64,000 nucleotides of DNA from Nemania diffusa (Eukaryota > Ascomycota > Sordariomycetes > Xylariales > Xylariaceae). The notes below the pieces were generated by a model. It did not search any database, had not been told where the DNA came from, and saw only the letters and a list, made by a program, of their open reading frames with translations. The position numbers and the translations under genes were made by a program. Shown piece by piece: positions 20,791 to 34,394 of the stretch (positions are counted from its first letter, which is position 1; each line of letters begins with the position of its first letter). Where the stretch lies: positions 1,426,001 through 1,490,000 of the forward strand of contig JBBPUQ010000006.1 in the NCBI GenBank assembly GCA_038501195.1. Reading direction: 5' to 3'.

Positions 20791-23724
20791 ATGCCTGAAT
20801 CAACGGCCGAGTCCGGGCAGCCTCGGCGGAAGCACGTCACCACGGCCTGTATAGGGTGCCGTGAGAGTAAGATCAAGGTATATCTTCTTTCTCTTTAGCA
20901 CCCAATGCTACCCGACTTCGCCGGTCAAGGCATTGATCCAGCCGGCAGTGTGATGCGGTCGTGCCCGTATGTTCAAATTGCAGCAATAAGGGCAAGGAAT
21001 GCCGATACCAGGCTGGTGAGGATAAGCGAAAGTGAGCCAAAACTAAATCGACTTCCTGCAAACATTGTGCCCCATGTTGATGTGTTGCATGTATATCAGG
21101 TTGTCCCTTCGGGTTGCTGTAGAGCTGCTATCGAAACGCACCTCTCAGTTATATGACTTCATTCATGCCAATGGCCTGCAAATTCCTCCAATGGAGCAAG
21201 ACTCTGAGGTTTCTTTGAAAAAAATCATGGATGGCTTGAAACTCAGTCATTTACTCCCTTCCTCTAGATGCAGTTCATCGCCCGCCTCTACTGATACACA
21301 CGCATCTGAATCGCGGTCGGCGGAGGATATGCGCATGCTTTCACAATCAGAACGGCAAAGCCAGTTTGCTGAACTGCCTGGAGTGCAGCTCCCACAGACG
21401 GCGCCTCAGAGTCTTGGGCTAGCTGGCGAGAATGAGCCTTCTCAAGGCAACCTATTTCCCGACCCTCTTTACTCCGAGCTACTCGTGGATTCAAGCTTCC
21501 CCTTATCGAATAAGCTCGATCATGTTCTTTCAGACTGGACTTGGAATCCGATGGAGAATATGACTTCTAACACACATCCGTTTTATACAGCAGAGATGGT
21601 CACACTAGACAACAACAACCCGAGCATTTCACATCCTTTTGGGCAACCAAACTCTGTGATAGGCTCCAGCCCCGACCGGCAGACAGATGATAGTTCGCCT
21701 GATACCGAGGAGACAAAAGAGCTTATCGGTATGCTCTCCGATCGCATGGGCTCCTTACAGATTGAACCGTCTGGACGAGTGAGGTTTTATGGGCCAACCT
21801 CAAATTTCAATCTCGTCGACATGCCTGCACCCGACGATCTTACAGTTCATCGTACTATTCGGAGCGACGGCCAAGACTGTCTCGACCGGTTTGGTATTGG
21901 AGCCGCTGTACCACCTGACATCGAGTACTGTATCCCAAGTTCTTTTTCCCATTGTTGACGACTGAGCTCCGTTCTTCGCAGACACTCTTGAGACCTCGCG
22001 AAAATATTTACCACTAAGGACTATCACTAATACATGGCCTTTGATAGGGAACACTTGGCCAATCTTTACTTCGCTTGGCAGGATCCGGCTATACATGTCG
22101 TCACTAGGAGTGTCTACGAACAGGCCAAAGATAAATGGCAAGATGGAGAAGACACGCCGTATTTCTCATTAGCATTAATGAATGCTATGTAAGTGCTTTG
22201 ACTCTAGCACTTCTAAAAGTGCGCTCATTACTACGACAATGTTCTGATACGTCTAAGATGTGCGTTAGGGGCCGCGTTTGAAAGTCGCTACCATCCTACA
22301 TTCATTACATTTCCTAGGTCGCTATCTGATTTCTTCGCCGATCGTGCTAAGGCTCTACTTGATATTGAACTCGACAGTCCCTGTACTGCAACTGTGCAGG
22401 CGCTGGTGGTTATCAGTGGTCACGATATTGGATGCAAAAGAGACGCTCGCGGATGGCTTTATAGTGGTAAGTCATGAAGACCCCTATATCTCTTTGAGTA
22501 TCATTATCTAATGTCTCTACTATTCTAAGGTATGGCTCTGAGGCTAGCTTTCGACCTATCGCTACATATTGATCTATCCTCATATGTTGCTCACGGGGCT
22601 CTGAGCCACGAAGAGGCTAGCATTCGTCAGACCACCTTTTGGGGTGCATGTACTGCTGATCGGTGAGTTCTCCAGACCAAAATCTTAATTTTTCTCTCTA
22701 TTAATAGCCTTGTCAGCATCTGGAGCTATTATCTTGGGCGGCCATCACATGCATCTATGAGAACAATCATGGTGCCAAAGCCAGGTGCGAGTCCGAGTTT
22801 TGAAGTAACTGGAGAGTGGATTCCTTACGTACATCCACAATCTCTTCAAGACTGTTCGCCAGTCGTTGATCACGTAGAAACCACAAGCAGACAACGTTCC
22901 CTCCTTTGGGAAATCATTACCCCTCTAAGTGAAGCTGTGTAGGTTTCCTCCGAGCAAGAATTCTTATCTAGAACCATTTCTGACCTATCGAACTAGCTAT
23001 GAGCGTCTTGGAGTACCGTATTCTGGGGTCGAGGAGATATACAAGAGAGTTACCATAGATCTCATCAAATGGAAGACCGACCTAGATGAATCTTTGCAGA
23101 TTGACACGGAACAGGACAGGCCGTATCTCCCACACGTGTTACTATTACAGTAAGAGCCACCATTCATTGTATTAGATCCAAGCTAATGTTCAAAGCATGC
23201 AATATCATCAGATCATGATATATGCACACCGGCCATGGATGTCCCGGTCATATAGTCAAGCTGACCCATTTTTAGCCGACGCCCGGCAGCAGTGTATTAA
23301 CTCGGCCATCGCAATCGCCGAACTACTGAGAATCTATGAGTCGCAGTACACATTTCGACGAATCAATGTCCAAGCAGTCGGAATGACCTGCTCCGCAGCG
23401 CTACTACTAATATTCGCCATTGTAACCGGATACCAGCGACCAGAATGCAAGGATCTTAAGGTATACTTAATCGTATGCTTTAGAGCGTTGGAGGAGTTCG
23501 GCCAGGCCTGGGAGAACGCCAAAAGAAACCTCGCTTTCCTAGTCTTGCTACAGCGGAATTGGGAGAGCAGATCCCGGATCCCAAGTAAGAATCGCCAACC
23601 ATCGATAAACAAAAGGTCGGTGGATTTCACCGGCAGAAAGCGAGCGCGGACTTCCAGCCATTTCTCGGACACCAGCATACATCGGATAGTGCCGACTACA
23701 TCGATACCGCAGAGTCAAGGTTGA
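20791..23724 (+). CDS. Zn2Cys6 transcription factor with fungal-specific TF domain
   Basis: Nine exons by my model: 20791-20877, 20949-21031, 21100-21924, 22048-22188, 22258-22466, 22530-22662, 22708-22938, 22997-23149 and 23196-23724; 796 aa with all phases consistent. The zinc cluster spans the first intron: ACIGCRESKIK then CDAVVPVCSNCSNKGKEC (C2-C6-C6-C2-C6-C pattern, residues about 20-50). A linker/coiled segment and a Ser-rich part follow. The middle-homology (fungal_trans) domain begins at EHLANLYFAWQDP and runs through RDARGWLYSGMALRLAFDLS and TFWGACTADRLVSIWSYYLGRP. QIMIYAHRPWMS is the usual late helix. It is the only regulator next to the metabolic cluster, hence a likely pathway activator (inference). 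The third intron (123 nt, donor GTACTG) is the least certain. Confidence 0.85.
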
Positions 23725-24243
23725 GAACACTTGACGCCATTGATACTAGTAGCTATGATGCTATTAGGCGATAAAGTTACTGATGAGACACTGTAAGATC
23801 CTTAGGGGCATTTGTAAAAAGAATATTATTGTTATATGAGAAGAGCTCTCCCTAAACAGTTCGGAGGGGCTTGGGAATTAATACTATCGAGTCCTACCCT
23901 ACATACTTCTCTCATAGGTGGAAATGTGTGATATCAAAGGAATAAAAAGAGACCAAGTCTCTTGAGTTTTCTCTAGTTATATAATTAACATTCACAATTA
24001 TCTATGTATCGTATGCCTTATTTTAATATCGTTCGAGATTCCTTTCTCAAGCCCTAGAACTCTTCATTCAGATCCGATCTCCTCGTAGTAGGTGTAGAAA
24101 CTTTAGCATGTGTTTGACATCCGTACTTCTTCTATAAGAAGCTAGAATCCTTATAGTAGATATTGACATCGCCGAGGCGTTGAAGTAAGTCAGCATGTAG
24201 TAGCTTGTAGGAGGAGCAGTCCCATTCACCACGGCCCCCGCGT
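23725..24243. other. Intergenic region between convergent genes
   Basis: Shared 3' flank of the Zn2Cys6 and F-box genes; AT-rich, no feature seen. Confidence 0.5.
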
Positions 24244-25506
24244 TTATATAACTTTAGGGGTTTGGGTATAGGATCTTGAAGTTTGGGATTTTGTCGCGTA
24301 GTAGCTGAGCGGGTAGGCTGCGCTGTCGTGTCCCAAATTCCACATCCACCGCCCCCAACCAACTGGCTCCGTCCATTGACGCTTTAGGTCCCCCCAACGT
24401 CCTCCATAACCGTAACCTCGAAGTACGGCCGTGTTGTAGTTAGTGGCCATCTCCCACTTTAGATCAAAGGGGAAAGAGCAACTCCCTAAATTATGATAGG
24501 TCGTATGCGTAATTCCTAAATTGCCCGGCTGCTTGCTCCGCCAGATCATACTCTCCCAGTCAGTCACGCAAAACTTACAAGATCCACTACTCGTGTAAGC
24601 AGACTTTGTCCATAAGTCTACGTAGATCTCGCGAACGTTGGCTTCTACGATAATGTCGTTATCGCAATAGGAAGTTTGGCCCATGGTATAGCTACTGTGA
24701 GGGCACATAGCGGTACGTTCGTTCTCAATAAACTGTTGCAAGAACGGAAGGCCAATCTTCGTTCCCTCCAGTTGTTTCAAATGTGTTGTTTTCGAGCATG
24801 AGATGAAAAGGTCTTCGCCGACCCATTTAGCTGCTCGTGACACTTCCGTGTGTATTTCGCAGCCCTCTCCCATGATTCTCTTTAGGACCATAGGCCCCGT
24901 TTTCCTGCCAGACAGAGTCGATAGGGGAATCCCATGTTTAGGGCCGAACAGTCGGTAGTTTCTAGCAAGACGGGTTTGCTCATAAATGATTACTCCCTCG
25001 AGTTGGTCGTGAATCATCGGGGCGAAATACCTCCCTGGATGGCCTATATCTCTTCTGTAGAAAGGGCCACTACCGGCCCTGTCGCTGCTGGCATCGAAGG
25101 GTAATAATCTTTTCCAGTAATGGCTATAGACTAGTCCTGGAATGTCTCTCTCTAGCCGGGGCAGAAAGATGTCTTTCGTTTTTGGATCGAGCTGTATCTT
25201 GTTCCCGGTATTTCTAAGACGGGCTGCTATGTCGAATACATAGTGACAGGTTATGGCGAAGCATGCCGCATCGGCACTTCCAAGATGTTCAAGGACAAGA
25301 AACACGACCTCGGCTGGAAGCCTCATCACAGGTGATAAGTCATTTCGAAAATATGGAAAAAGATAAGCTGAAAGAGAGCAAACTCGGCTCAATGCACTAG
25401 ACGTAAGGTTGCTCATTGTCACAGTTCTTGCTGCTGGTGTTCTGTTATACAACTTGTCTGTTTTGAGATGACGAAAATGGAAAACTACAAGGCTATGGGG
25501 GCACAT
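24244..25506 (-). CDS. F-box domain protein
   Basis: A single exon of 420 aa from the first ATG at 25506. In-frame ATGs at residue 31 (MSNLTSS, 25416) and residue 61 are possible starts. The F-box-like motif MRLPAEVVFLVLEHLGSADA followed by ACFAITCHYVFDIAARL lies at residues about 61-100. The remainder is a Trp/Tyr-rich, Cys-containing region typical of fungal lineage-specific F-box proteins, with no second domain I recognise. Expected role: substrate receptor of an SCF ubiquitin ligase; targets unknown. It stands alone between the metabolic cluster and a 4-kb gene-free region, so context gives no hint. Confidence 0.7.
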   Translation of the reverse strand: MCPHSLVVFHFRHLKTDKLYNRTPAARTVTMSNLTSSALSRVCSLSAYLFPYFRNDLSPVMRLPAEVVFLVLEHLGSADAACFAITCHYVFDIAARLRNTGNKIQLDPKTKDIFLPRLERDIPGLVYSHYWKRLLPFDASSDRAGSGPFYRRDIGHPGRYFAPMIHDQLEGVIIYEQTRLARNYRLFGPKHGIPLSTLSGRKTGPMVLKRIMGEGCEIHTEVSRAAKWVGEDLFISCSKTTHLKQLEGTKIGLPFLQQFIENERTAMCPHSSYTMGQTSYCDNDIIVEANVREIYVDLWTKSAYTSSGSCKFCVTDWESMIWRSKQPGNLGITHTTYHNLGSCSFPFDLKWEMATNYNTAVLRGYGYGGRWGDLKRQWTEPVGWGRWMWNLGHDSAAYPLSYYATKSQTSRSYTQTPKVI

Positions 25507-28500
25507 ATATATTGTATTTATATATATATTAAGGTTTTGTTGAAGAACTTCTAAGTTAGGGTAAATGGAAACAAACCATCATGAAAGTCAACTACGCTGC
25601 TCCGAAGAAACTAAGCAAGAGCGTACACCTAGAATTGTTAGATACTATAATTGTCCCAAAGTTAAAGGAATAATCCATACGTTAATAGGCTGGGAATAAG
25701 TAAGGGTCATGCGCGCTCTTAGATTATCGTGTCACGTTGTTGAGGCTTTCCTGCCCTTCAAAATTACCTGAAAGATAAAAAATTTATAGTTTCGCTAGCT
25801 ACGCTAGACTCACGGAAGACTCACGGAAGACTCACGGAAAACACGGGCTATGCAACAATCCGCATTCTAGTAAAACGTAGTAAAGTGCATCTATTAAGTG
25901 CAATCGTCAGCTTAGTCTGTTCATGCCTTAACCCGTGGATCACAGTTTAATCTTACGTACCTAAACTAGGGACTTTACTTGGGAGGCTCGGATTTCTTGA
26001 CTGGGGATACGCCTGCCTGGGACAAACATTTGAGAGAGCCAAGGGGTCGGCTCCGGAAAGGAAACGATGTTAGTGTATTGTTTTAAGGGGTCATCAGGGT
26101 TCGAAAGATCTAACGTTTGACAACTTCGCGCCGAGGGAATTCAAAAATAAGGAGCTACGCGTAAGTATAAGGCACGATAAGGTTTGCCTGGAATCTTATG
26201 AGAGGACGCAATCTGAATTCCTACGTGTGTAATTCATTACTAGTCTTGGCGCTGTGTAGAATATATCTAGATATGACTTCTTTTACCTACCTTGACTGTT
26301 TGTTTCTTGAAGGCAGAACCGGGAAGCCGAGCAAGCTGCCACACTGCGAGTCTCAGGCGCCTGTGGCGTCAGCCGTGCCCCCCAGTTTCAGCGCGCTCCA
26401 CCTGCTCCAACCGGCCGTTGCTCCCGAGTAGCTGGGAACAGAGCCCAAGTTTATCGCCTACGTAAGTATAGATCCGACTCCCTACCTTGGTAGGTGCCCT
26501 CTCTGGGCTCTGGTTTTGTGAGCCGAGTGGCACAAATGTTTTGATGTTTGGGACTGTTTTGACGGTGATTTGATTGCGCATATTTATCCATAGTGACTTT
26601 TACCTCGCGAGGATGAGGAATTTCTATAGTCATCGTTTCCCGAATGACTTCTTAGATTATGTACTGTCTGTTGTACGTATGTAAGTACATAACCTACCTA
26701 ACCTACCATCTGGTTAATAATTTAGATGGGTACCTATTTACAGGTAGGTTCTGTATAGATCTTTAGGTATCTCTCAACCTAAAGTACCTAGCCTGTTTAA
26801 TCCCGCCCCAGCTTGCTCGGGGTTAAGGAAGTATCCGAAGCCGTCGGGGGAACCAACTGACTTACTGTAACAGGGTTTCCGCCCGGGCGAGTCGGTTTTC
26901 CGCCCTCTCTGTGTCATGGCAATTTATTCTGTATACTTACTTAGAGACCCTTGAAGCCGTATTCTGTCCTCTGCATGAACGCATTGCGGGGAGAATAGTC
27001 GATGGGGTGTTGAGTAAGTAGGCGCTGGGTAGATAATCGACATGACAATTGTTGCCTTCGTAAGCCGGGGAAGAACGCGAGATTCTTCTACGATGCGCTT
27101 TACATGCGCATACAATGCTACACTACACTCACTACTGTACTAACAATCGGGGTTGGAGGATCATCCCGCAGCATGCAGAGTGCCCGCGCGCCCATGTCTG
27201 TCTCAGAAAGGGAGAGTGGCTCCTGACTATTGAGAATGACGCAGGCATCTCGATTTGAAATTTGTCATGGGCTGTCGTAGCTTGTGGCTCGTGGAGTACC
27301 AGGATTCCAGATTTGTCTCGACTTTTAATGGGCCTAGACCATTGTGCTGTTGCCATATTTGGTCGACAGTCTTGGAATTAAACATGTCGAAAGTAGACAG
27401 GTAATACCATATAAATACGTATAACCTACTCCGTATGTACAGAGTAATTGAATGTAGTACCGGCTATAATCATGGTCGGGGGGGGTCAGGCACGTACAGA
27501 ATAGCTGTTGCTGAATCCAATCCCATTTAAACTGCGCCCTGGTGCTATCTTGGGATACATACCTCTTACGTACATATGTGCGACGGTGCAAACAGGTTAT
27601 ATTGGAAAGTCTGATCTTACGGGGCAGGACAGCTTGGGTACGCGTGCGAGCACATTCTGGCAACTGATTGGAGCTTAGTTCTTCTCGTGTCGCACATGCC
27701 ATGTCGCAGAGAGTAGGTAAATTCCTCGTGGTTGCTAGTCGTACGGTGGACCATCCCCACTGTATAATCATCTAGCCTGACTACCTAGAATAGCACCTAC
27801 GCATACTTACAGCGTAGGTATACTTAAGTAAGGCATTGTGCTCGTGTCTGTTTCCGGCTATCAAGTTAGCTACAGATACTATGCCAGTTTGATAGATACC
27901 TCTTAATTGCATTGAAACGGTCTGCGCATACCTACATAGGATTGCCAATTGTGCTTCTTGCTTATTTTAGGTATTATAAATACAGCGTTGCATCAAAGGA
28001 CTCAGCTTAAGGCAGGTGGTGACCAACTAGCATATCAATACTGCTTTCGACAGCTTGGCCTCTTATTTGGGGACTCGCTCTGAGAGTCTCGGCTGTAGCG
28101 AGCGAGTTAGCGAGTCAAGTGGGGATAGTTTCCTACTTAGTGAACTCGAGATTTGTCCTTGTTATTAAAGCTGTCAAAAGCCAGTTTAAGTACATAAGCA
28201 GTTGAGGATGGGTTAAAAGTATATTTAAGGTTTAAGAGCGCTTAAGACACGATCAATATTTATGATTGCTGGATGGCAGCCTTTTGATCTGCCAGGACAT
28301 CGTCGGAGCCTTCTCTGCCCACAGGATCAAGATCCTAAGAGGACAGTTAGGCACGACAAAACTCGTAGGGTGGCATTTCGGACGAGCATGAAATGAATCC
28401 CAAGACATAACCAGTATGCTGTACTACACATACCTAAGATATTATTCAAGAGGTCCTCCACAAGGCTCAAGGATCGACTACCCAGTCCAGGGTTATGGCA

Positions 28501-29705
28501 GGACTAAAGAGTACCAATGCTGTACAGTATATGTGATAGGGAGGACAGGATATATACCTATAGATAGTACATACCTGTCAAGAAAGGGGGCAGATGTTGC
28601 GGCTTACAAATAAAGTAGGGAGATACATGCATGTACTCAATGCGTATTAGTGGTTAGCTTAGGCACGTTAGTAGAGCTTGGTGGCGGGTCACATCAAAAG
28701 GCGTGAATTTATGTATTACCTACTGATGTACACTACGATATGCGGTATGCTGTACATGCCGATCTCGTTGAGGGCCTACTGTAATGCAATCTGTGAATAA
28801 AGGATAAATAAAGGAGGTAATGGCCCATGACCTAGAATACCAGATCAAATATTTTATAGGCTACGTGTACCTACATTGAGGACAGAATACTTATAACTCT
28901 GAGGTACTGAAGGGCTCCCAAGCTTCGCTTCGCACTCGACTTGCGCCACACTGGTGCTGTGTCATGCCGCTACAATAAGATTAGGTAGTCGGTGTATTCT
29001 GTACTAGGTAGGTAGCAAGATCTCTTACACTGTATGCAGCACTGTAGATACTTATTTTCTTTGGGACATCAATCTCATTACCCTGGACAAAGGGCAAGCT
29101 TCCTATGCTGTGCCTGAAAGAGACAAATCACAGGCGCATCTTATAGGGGTGACACAGTATATTCTAGCACTCTTATGCTGTAATTTTAGGACCGTGCTGA
29201 CACCGATGCCCACTTTCCATGCCCACTTGTGCAGGATACAGCCCGGCGAGTTCTCAACCCCGGTTCATCCGGCATGTTATACCTCCTGGTACCTTTACTG
29301 TAGAAGGCCCAGCGAGCGAATCAATCAAAACTTTCCACTGTCCCTTTCCCAATCCTGCCGCAGCCTGTCTTCGTCTCCCTGCCATCAACAAACACCAACA
29401 ACGACAAGGACACTTTACACTCTTTTCACCAACGCCCGGCAATGCCGACGTGGACTTCATACTGACGTTTCTTTACAATTGCGTCAACGATTGTCCATAT
29501 GCACTTGTAAACAAAGAAGCGTTTCCAGTCGATTGTGATCGCCAACCCTGAATTCGCCGCAACGCGACATCCTATTCCACCCTACCTAGAGTTGGCTATC
29601 CTGGAGCCTCGAACCTTGCAAGCGGAATAAACGTCACGACGAGGCACTGGCGAGTCTGGCGACGAGAGCTGTAGTTGACGGGCGTTGCCCGAGAGACCCC
29701 TAACC
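25507..29705. other. Long gene-poor region
   Basis: 4.2 kb without a convincing gene. Observed: a direct repeat of an 11-bp unit (GACTCACGGAA, three to four copies) near 25809-25845; a GC-rich 26310-26450 patch of unknown nature; TACCTACC/TAGG clusters near 26690-26790 and 29000-29020; a minus-strand frame of 145 codons at 27334-27771 and plus frames at 28416-28613 and 29110-29551, all without recognisable domains. The last several hundred bases are probably the flippase promoter and 5' UTR. Confidence 0.5.
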
Positions 29706-32700
29706 ATGCCGAAAGACGGAGGGAACAACCAGCAGGATGCTGCGACTACACGGTCAAGATGGGCCACCCGCAAATTGACTGTCAAGAGCAGCGGCCTGAA
29801 GCGGATCTCCATCATCGGTAGGATGCCCAAAAGGAGCGACTCGACAGAGAAGAAGCGTCAGTCGGATGGGTCGAGTGAGTCGGGCGGTAGTCAAGGGGCC
29901 AATGGCACAACAATTCAGGAGGAACCCATCGACGAGGTCGACGCGACTAGCACCACTACATCAGAGGAGGAGGGCCAGGGGAGGACTTTATTTTTCAATC
30001 TACCACTGCCGGCAGAGTGGAAAGACGAGGAAGGGAACCCAGCCCAGACATACACAAGAAACAAGATACGAACAGCCAAGTATACGCCCTTGTCTTTCAT
30101 TCCTAAAAATATCTGGTTCCAGTTCCATAACATCGCCAACATTTTTTTCCTTTTCAATGTTATCTTGGTGGTAAGTGAGCGAATGCACCTTTCCCTTCCT
30201 ACTCCATGCCAACGTTTGCTTCTAGTTTTTCCCCATCTTTGGAGGAGTGAACCCCGGTGTCAACGCGATACCTCTAATTTTTATTATCACCGTAACGGCT
30301 ATCAAAGATGCCATCGAAGATTATCGCCGAACGGTTCTCGATAACGAGCTCAACAACGCCGCCGTGCACCGCCTTATTGGATGGGAAAACGTCAATGTTG
30401 CGGAGGACAACGTTTCCACCTGGAGAAGAATAAAAAAGGCCACAACAAGATTCATGAGTCTATTGTGGGATGCTATTCAAAGTTTATGGAAGAAGGACTC
30501 TAAGGATACAGACCAGACTCCTGACGAATCGCGCGTTTCAATAGAGACAAAGGCAAACCGAAAGTCTATGGCCTCTGCGTTTGAGGATATACAAATGACA
30601 CCTGTATCGTCGCCGCTACCGCCCACCGGAGTCTCGGGTGGGAATCCTATGGAGGTTGATGCTCTCGCACGTGAGAAAGGCGATCTCATCAACTATGAGC
30701 GTGAGATTGGTGGCCAGGCAAGGTTTCACAAAGATATGTGGAAGAGCCTCCAAGTGGGCGATTTTGTTCGACTTTATAACGACGATGAATTGCCTGCAGA
30801 CGTTATCGTCCTGGCCACTTCTGACAACGACGGTGCTTGCTATGTGGAAACAAAGAATCTGGATGGTGAGACTAACCTGAAGGTCCGTCAGGCTCTCCGC
30901 TGTGGACGAACTCTCAAACATGCTAGAGACTGTGAGCGAGCTGAATTCTCAATTGAAAGCGAGGCTCCACAACCCAACCTTTACAAGTACAATGCGGCCA
31001 TCAAGTGGAAGCAATCCTTCCCGGAAATCGGCTCAAGAGAGATGTCCGAGCCAATCACGATTGATAACTTACTTCTTAGAGGCTGCAATCTAAGAAACAC
31101 AGACTGGGTCCTGGGCGTTGTCGTCTTCACCGGTCATGACACCAAGATTATGATGAATGCAGGTGCGACACCTAGCAAGCGAGCGCGTATTGCTCGCGAG
31201 CTCAACTTCAACGTACTGCTTAACTTTGGCATTCTTTTCGTCATATGCCTATTATCTGCGATTGTCAATGGTGTATCCTGGGGCAAGTCCGACGCATCGA
31301 CAGCCTGGTTCGATTATGGCGCAATTGGTGGAACTCCTGCAATGACTGGTTTCATCACGTTTTTCGCCGCCCTAATCGTCTTCCAGAATTTGATTCCGAT
31401 CTCTCTGTACATCTCGCTCGAAATCGTACGCACGCTGCAAGCTATTTTCATATATAGCGACGTGGAGATGTACTACGAACCGATTGATTACCCGTGCGTT
31501 CCAAAGTCGTGGAATATTTCGGATGATGTTGGCCAAATCGAATACATCTTCTCTGATAAGACTGGTACTCTTACTCAAAATGTAATGGAGTTCAAGAAAG
31601 CAACTATTAACGGACAACCTTACGGAGAGGCCTATACCGAAGCCCAAGCTGGCATGCGAAAGCGTATGGGTATCGATGTGGTTAAAGAAGGCGCCGAAGC
31701 TAAGGAGCAAATTGCTCTCTGTAAATCTCGTGCTCTGGAGGGGCTCCGGATGATTCACGACAATCCTTATCTACACGACGAAGATATAACCTTCATCGCG
31801 CCCGATTTTGTGAACGACCTCCGAGGAGAATCTGGGATTGAACAAAAAGAAGCTAACGCTCATTTCATGCTCGCTCTTGCCCTCTGCCATACTGTCATTG
31901 CCGACCATATTCCCGGTGAGAGCCCGAAGATTGAGTTCAAAGCTCAATCTCCAGATGAGGCTGCGCTTGTCGCAACAGCACGAGACATGGGTTTCACAGT
32001 TCTCGGGTCCACGTCCGAAGGGATACGGTTGAACGTCATGGGTGAAGAAATTCATTATCCTATCCTTAACACTATCGAATTCAACTCGAGCCGAAAGCGA
32101 ATGAGCGCCATCATTAAAATGCCTGACGGACGTATCATTTTGTTCTGCAAAGGTGCTGACAGCATTATATATTCTCGTCTTAAGCGTGGCGAGCAAGCAG
32201 AGTTGCGTAAAACTACAGGCGAACATCTTGAGATGTTTGCTCGTGAAGGTCTACGTACCCTTTGTATAGCACAGCGTGTACTACCTGAGCAAGAATATCT
32301 CGAATGGCGTAAGGAGCATGACAAAGCCGCCGCCGCTATACAGGATCGAGAAGAGAAACTGGAGGAGGTCGCAGATAAAATTGAACAAAACCTCACCTTA
32401 CTTGGGGGCACGGCTATTGAAGATCGCCTTCAAGATGGTGTACCCGGTACGATCGAATTGCTCGGAAAAGCAGGTATCAAACTTTGGGTGCTCACCGGAG
32501 ATAAAGTGGAGACCGCTATCAATATTGGTTTCTCCTGCAATCTGCTCAACAATGACATGGAGCTTATAACTCTAAAAGTTGAAGAAGACGAATCTGGGAA
32601 CACAACCAATGACCAGTTTGTCAGCCAGCTTGATGCTGAGATTACGGAGAGGCTTCAATATTTTGGACTGACTGGAAACGAGGTAGACCTCGCCGAGGCG

Positions 32701-34394
32701 CGCAAAAATCATGAAGCCCCATCACCTACGCATGCTCTAGTCATTGATGGCTTTAGTCTGAAATGGGTTCTTGATGACAGACTGAAGCAGAAATTCCTGA
32801 TCTTATGCAAACAATGCGCCTCGGTCCTTTGCTGCCGTGTCAGTCCAGCGCAAAAAGCTGCGGTTGTATCTATGGTCAAGAATGGCTTGGACGTGATGAC
32901 CCTCTCGATCGGCGACGGCGCTAATGATGTTGCCATGATTCAGGAAGCGGATGTTGGCGTTGGAATTGCCGGCGTGGAAGGCCGCCAAGCTGTCATGTCC
33001 GCAGACTACGCCATCGGACAATTCCGCTTCCTCCAGCGGCTAATTTTGGTCCACGGTCGATGGTCGTACAGGAGACTGGCTGAAGCGATTGCTAATTTTT
33101 TCTACAAAAACATGATTTGGACTTTTACGATTTTCTGGTACCAGATTTGGTGCAACTACGATATCACCTACCTCTTCGAGTACACATACATTATCTTGTT
33201 CAATCTCATCTTCACGTCACTACCACCCATTGTCATCGGTGTCCTTGACCAAGATGTGTCTGATTCCGTCTCACTTGCTGTTCCTCAACTTTACCGCCGT
33301 GGTATAGAGCGTATGGAGTGGACACAGCAAAAGTTTTGGTACGCACCTACGAACCCCTCCTCTTATTATTTCATTCGTACTTACTTTCAATCAGGACATA
33401 CATGGCAGACGGCCTTTATCAAAGCGTCATCACCTTCTTCATACCTTATCTAGTAGCCTCTAATACCCCAACCATTGCCGGTAATGGTAGAGATGTGACA
33501 GAACGTCTTCGACTCGGTGCCTATATTGCTCACCCTGCAGTTATCACAATCAATCTTTACATCCTCATCAACACATACACTTGGGATTGGGTCACCTTGC
33601 TTATTATCTCCATTAGTGACCTGCTAATCTTCTTCTGGACGGGTGTTTATACATCGTCCACATTTGCAGCGACCTTATATGGAACGGCAGCGCAGATATA
33701 CAGTGAACTGTCTTTCTGGATTGTGCTGGTTCTTACCCCCCTCATCTGCATTGCACCACGCTATGCTAGCAAAGCTTTGCAGAAGGTGTTCTGGCCGTAC
33801 GACGTGGATATTATTAGAGAACAGGTCACTTCGGGCAAATTCAACAAACCCATTGATGGGGCACCAGAGCAGAGTTCCGATCCTGTGAAGGAGAGTTTGT
33901 CTAGCTCCTCGGGTTCGTCTCGGCGCAAACACCAACCACAACAAAGTGTTGATGAAGACCTTCGACCGATATATCCACCATCCATCGCAGCAACTTCAGT
34001 GGCTGGTCACGGTCCTCGCAGTCAGAGGGGAAGCGACGGCACGAACTATACTAGGCACGACATATCAATGGAAACGCCCGTCGATCAACCGGCCGACATT
34101 CCCGACATCCCAATCAGGCAGTCTATCGATCGGGTTCGACCATCGTACGACCGGATGCGAGCATCCATGGACCGGATGGATCGAGGAGTCCGGGCCAGTT
34201 TTGAGGCTTCGAGCGACTTTACCAGTGCTGCCATGTTAAGTCGTTTCGAATCTACGCGGTCGGTGCCGGGACCAGACGAACCTGAAGGGAATGGCTTGGT
34301 TAGTCGGATTCGGCGGCGAACTCGCGGGAAGTCGTTCAAGTCGCCCTTCGCGTTCCACAAGGATCATAATAATAACATTCGAGAACACGAGTAA
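29706..34394 (+). CDS. P4-type phospholipid flippase (Dnf1/Dnf2 type)
   Basis: Exons 29706-30170, 30226-33338 and 33395-34394; introns are 55 and 56 nt; 1525 aa. The ATG at 29706 opens MPKDGGNNQQ; upstream in-frame codons lack ATG. Core P-type features: NLDGETNLKVR (actuator), PISLYIS in TM4 (the P4 signature region), phosphorylation site DKTGTLTQN, nucleotide-binding SPDEAALVATARDMGF and FCKGADSIIYSR, VLTGDKVETAINIG, and the hinge GDGANDVAMIQEADVGVGI. About ten TM helices and a long basic/Ser-rich, disordered C-tail follow, with repeated DRMR/SMDRMDR segments. Family role: ATP-driven inward movement of aminophospholipids at the plasma membrane and trans-Golgi, usually with a Cdc50-type partner. 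GATPSKRARIARELN fits Dnf1/2 rather than Drs2. Confidence 0.93.

Noticed and set aside
27334..27771. 145-codon minus-strand frame in the gene-poor region
   Set aside because: No domain, unusual Cys/Tyr/Thr composition and no supporting splice or neighbour context.
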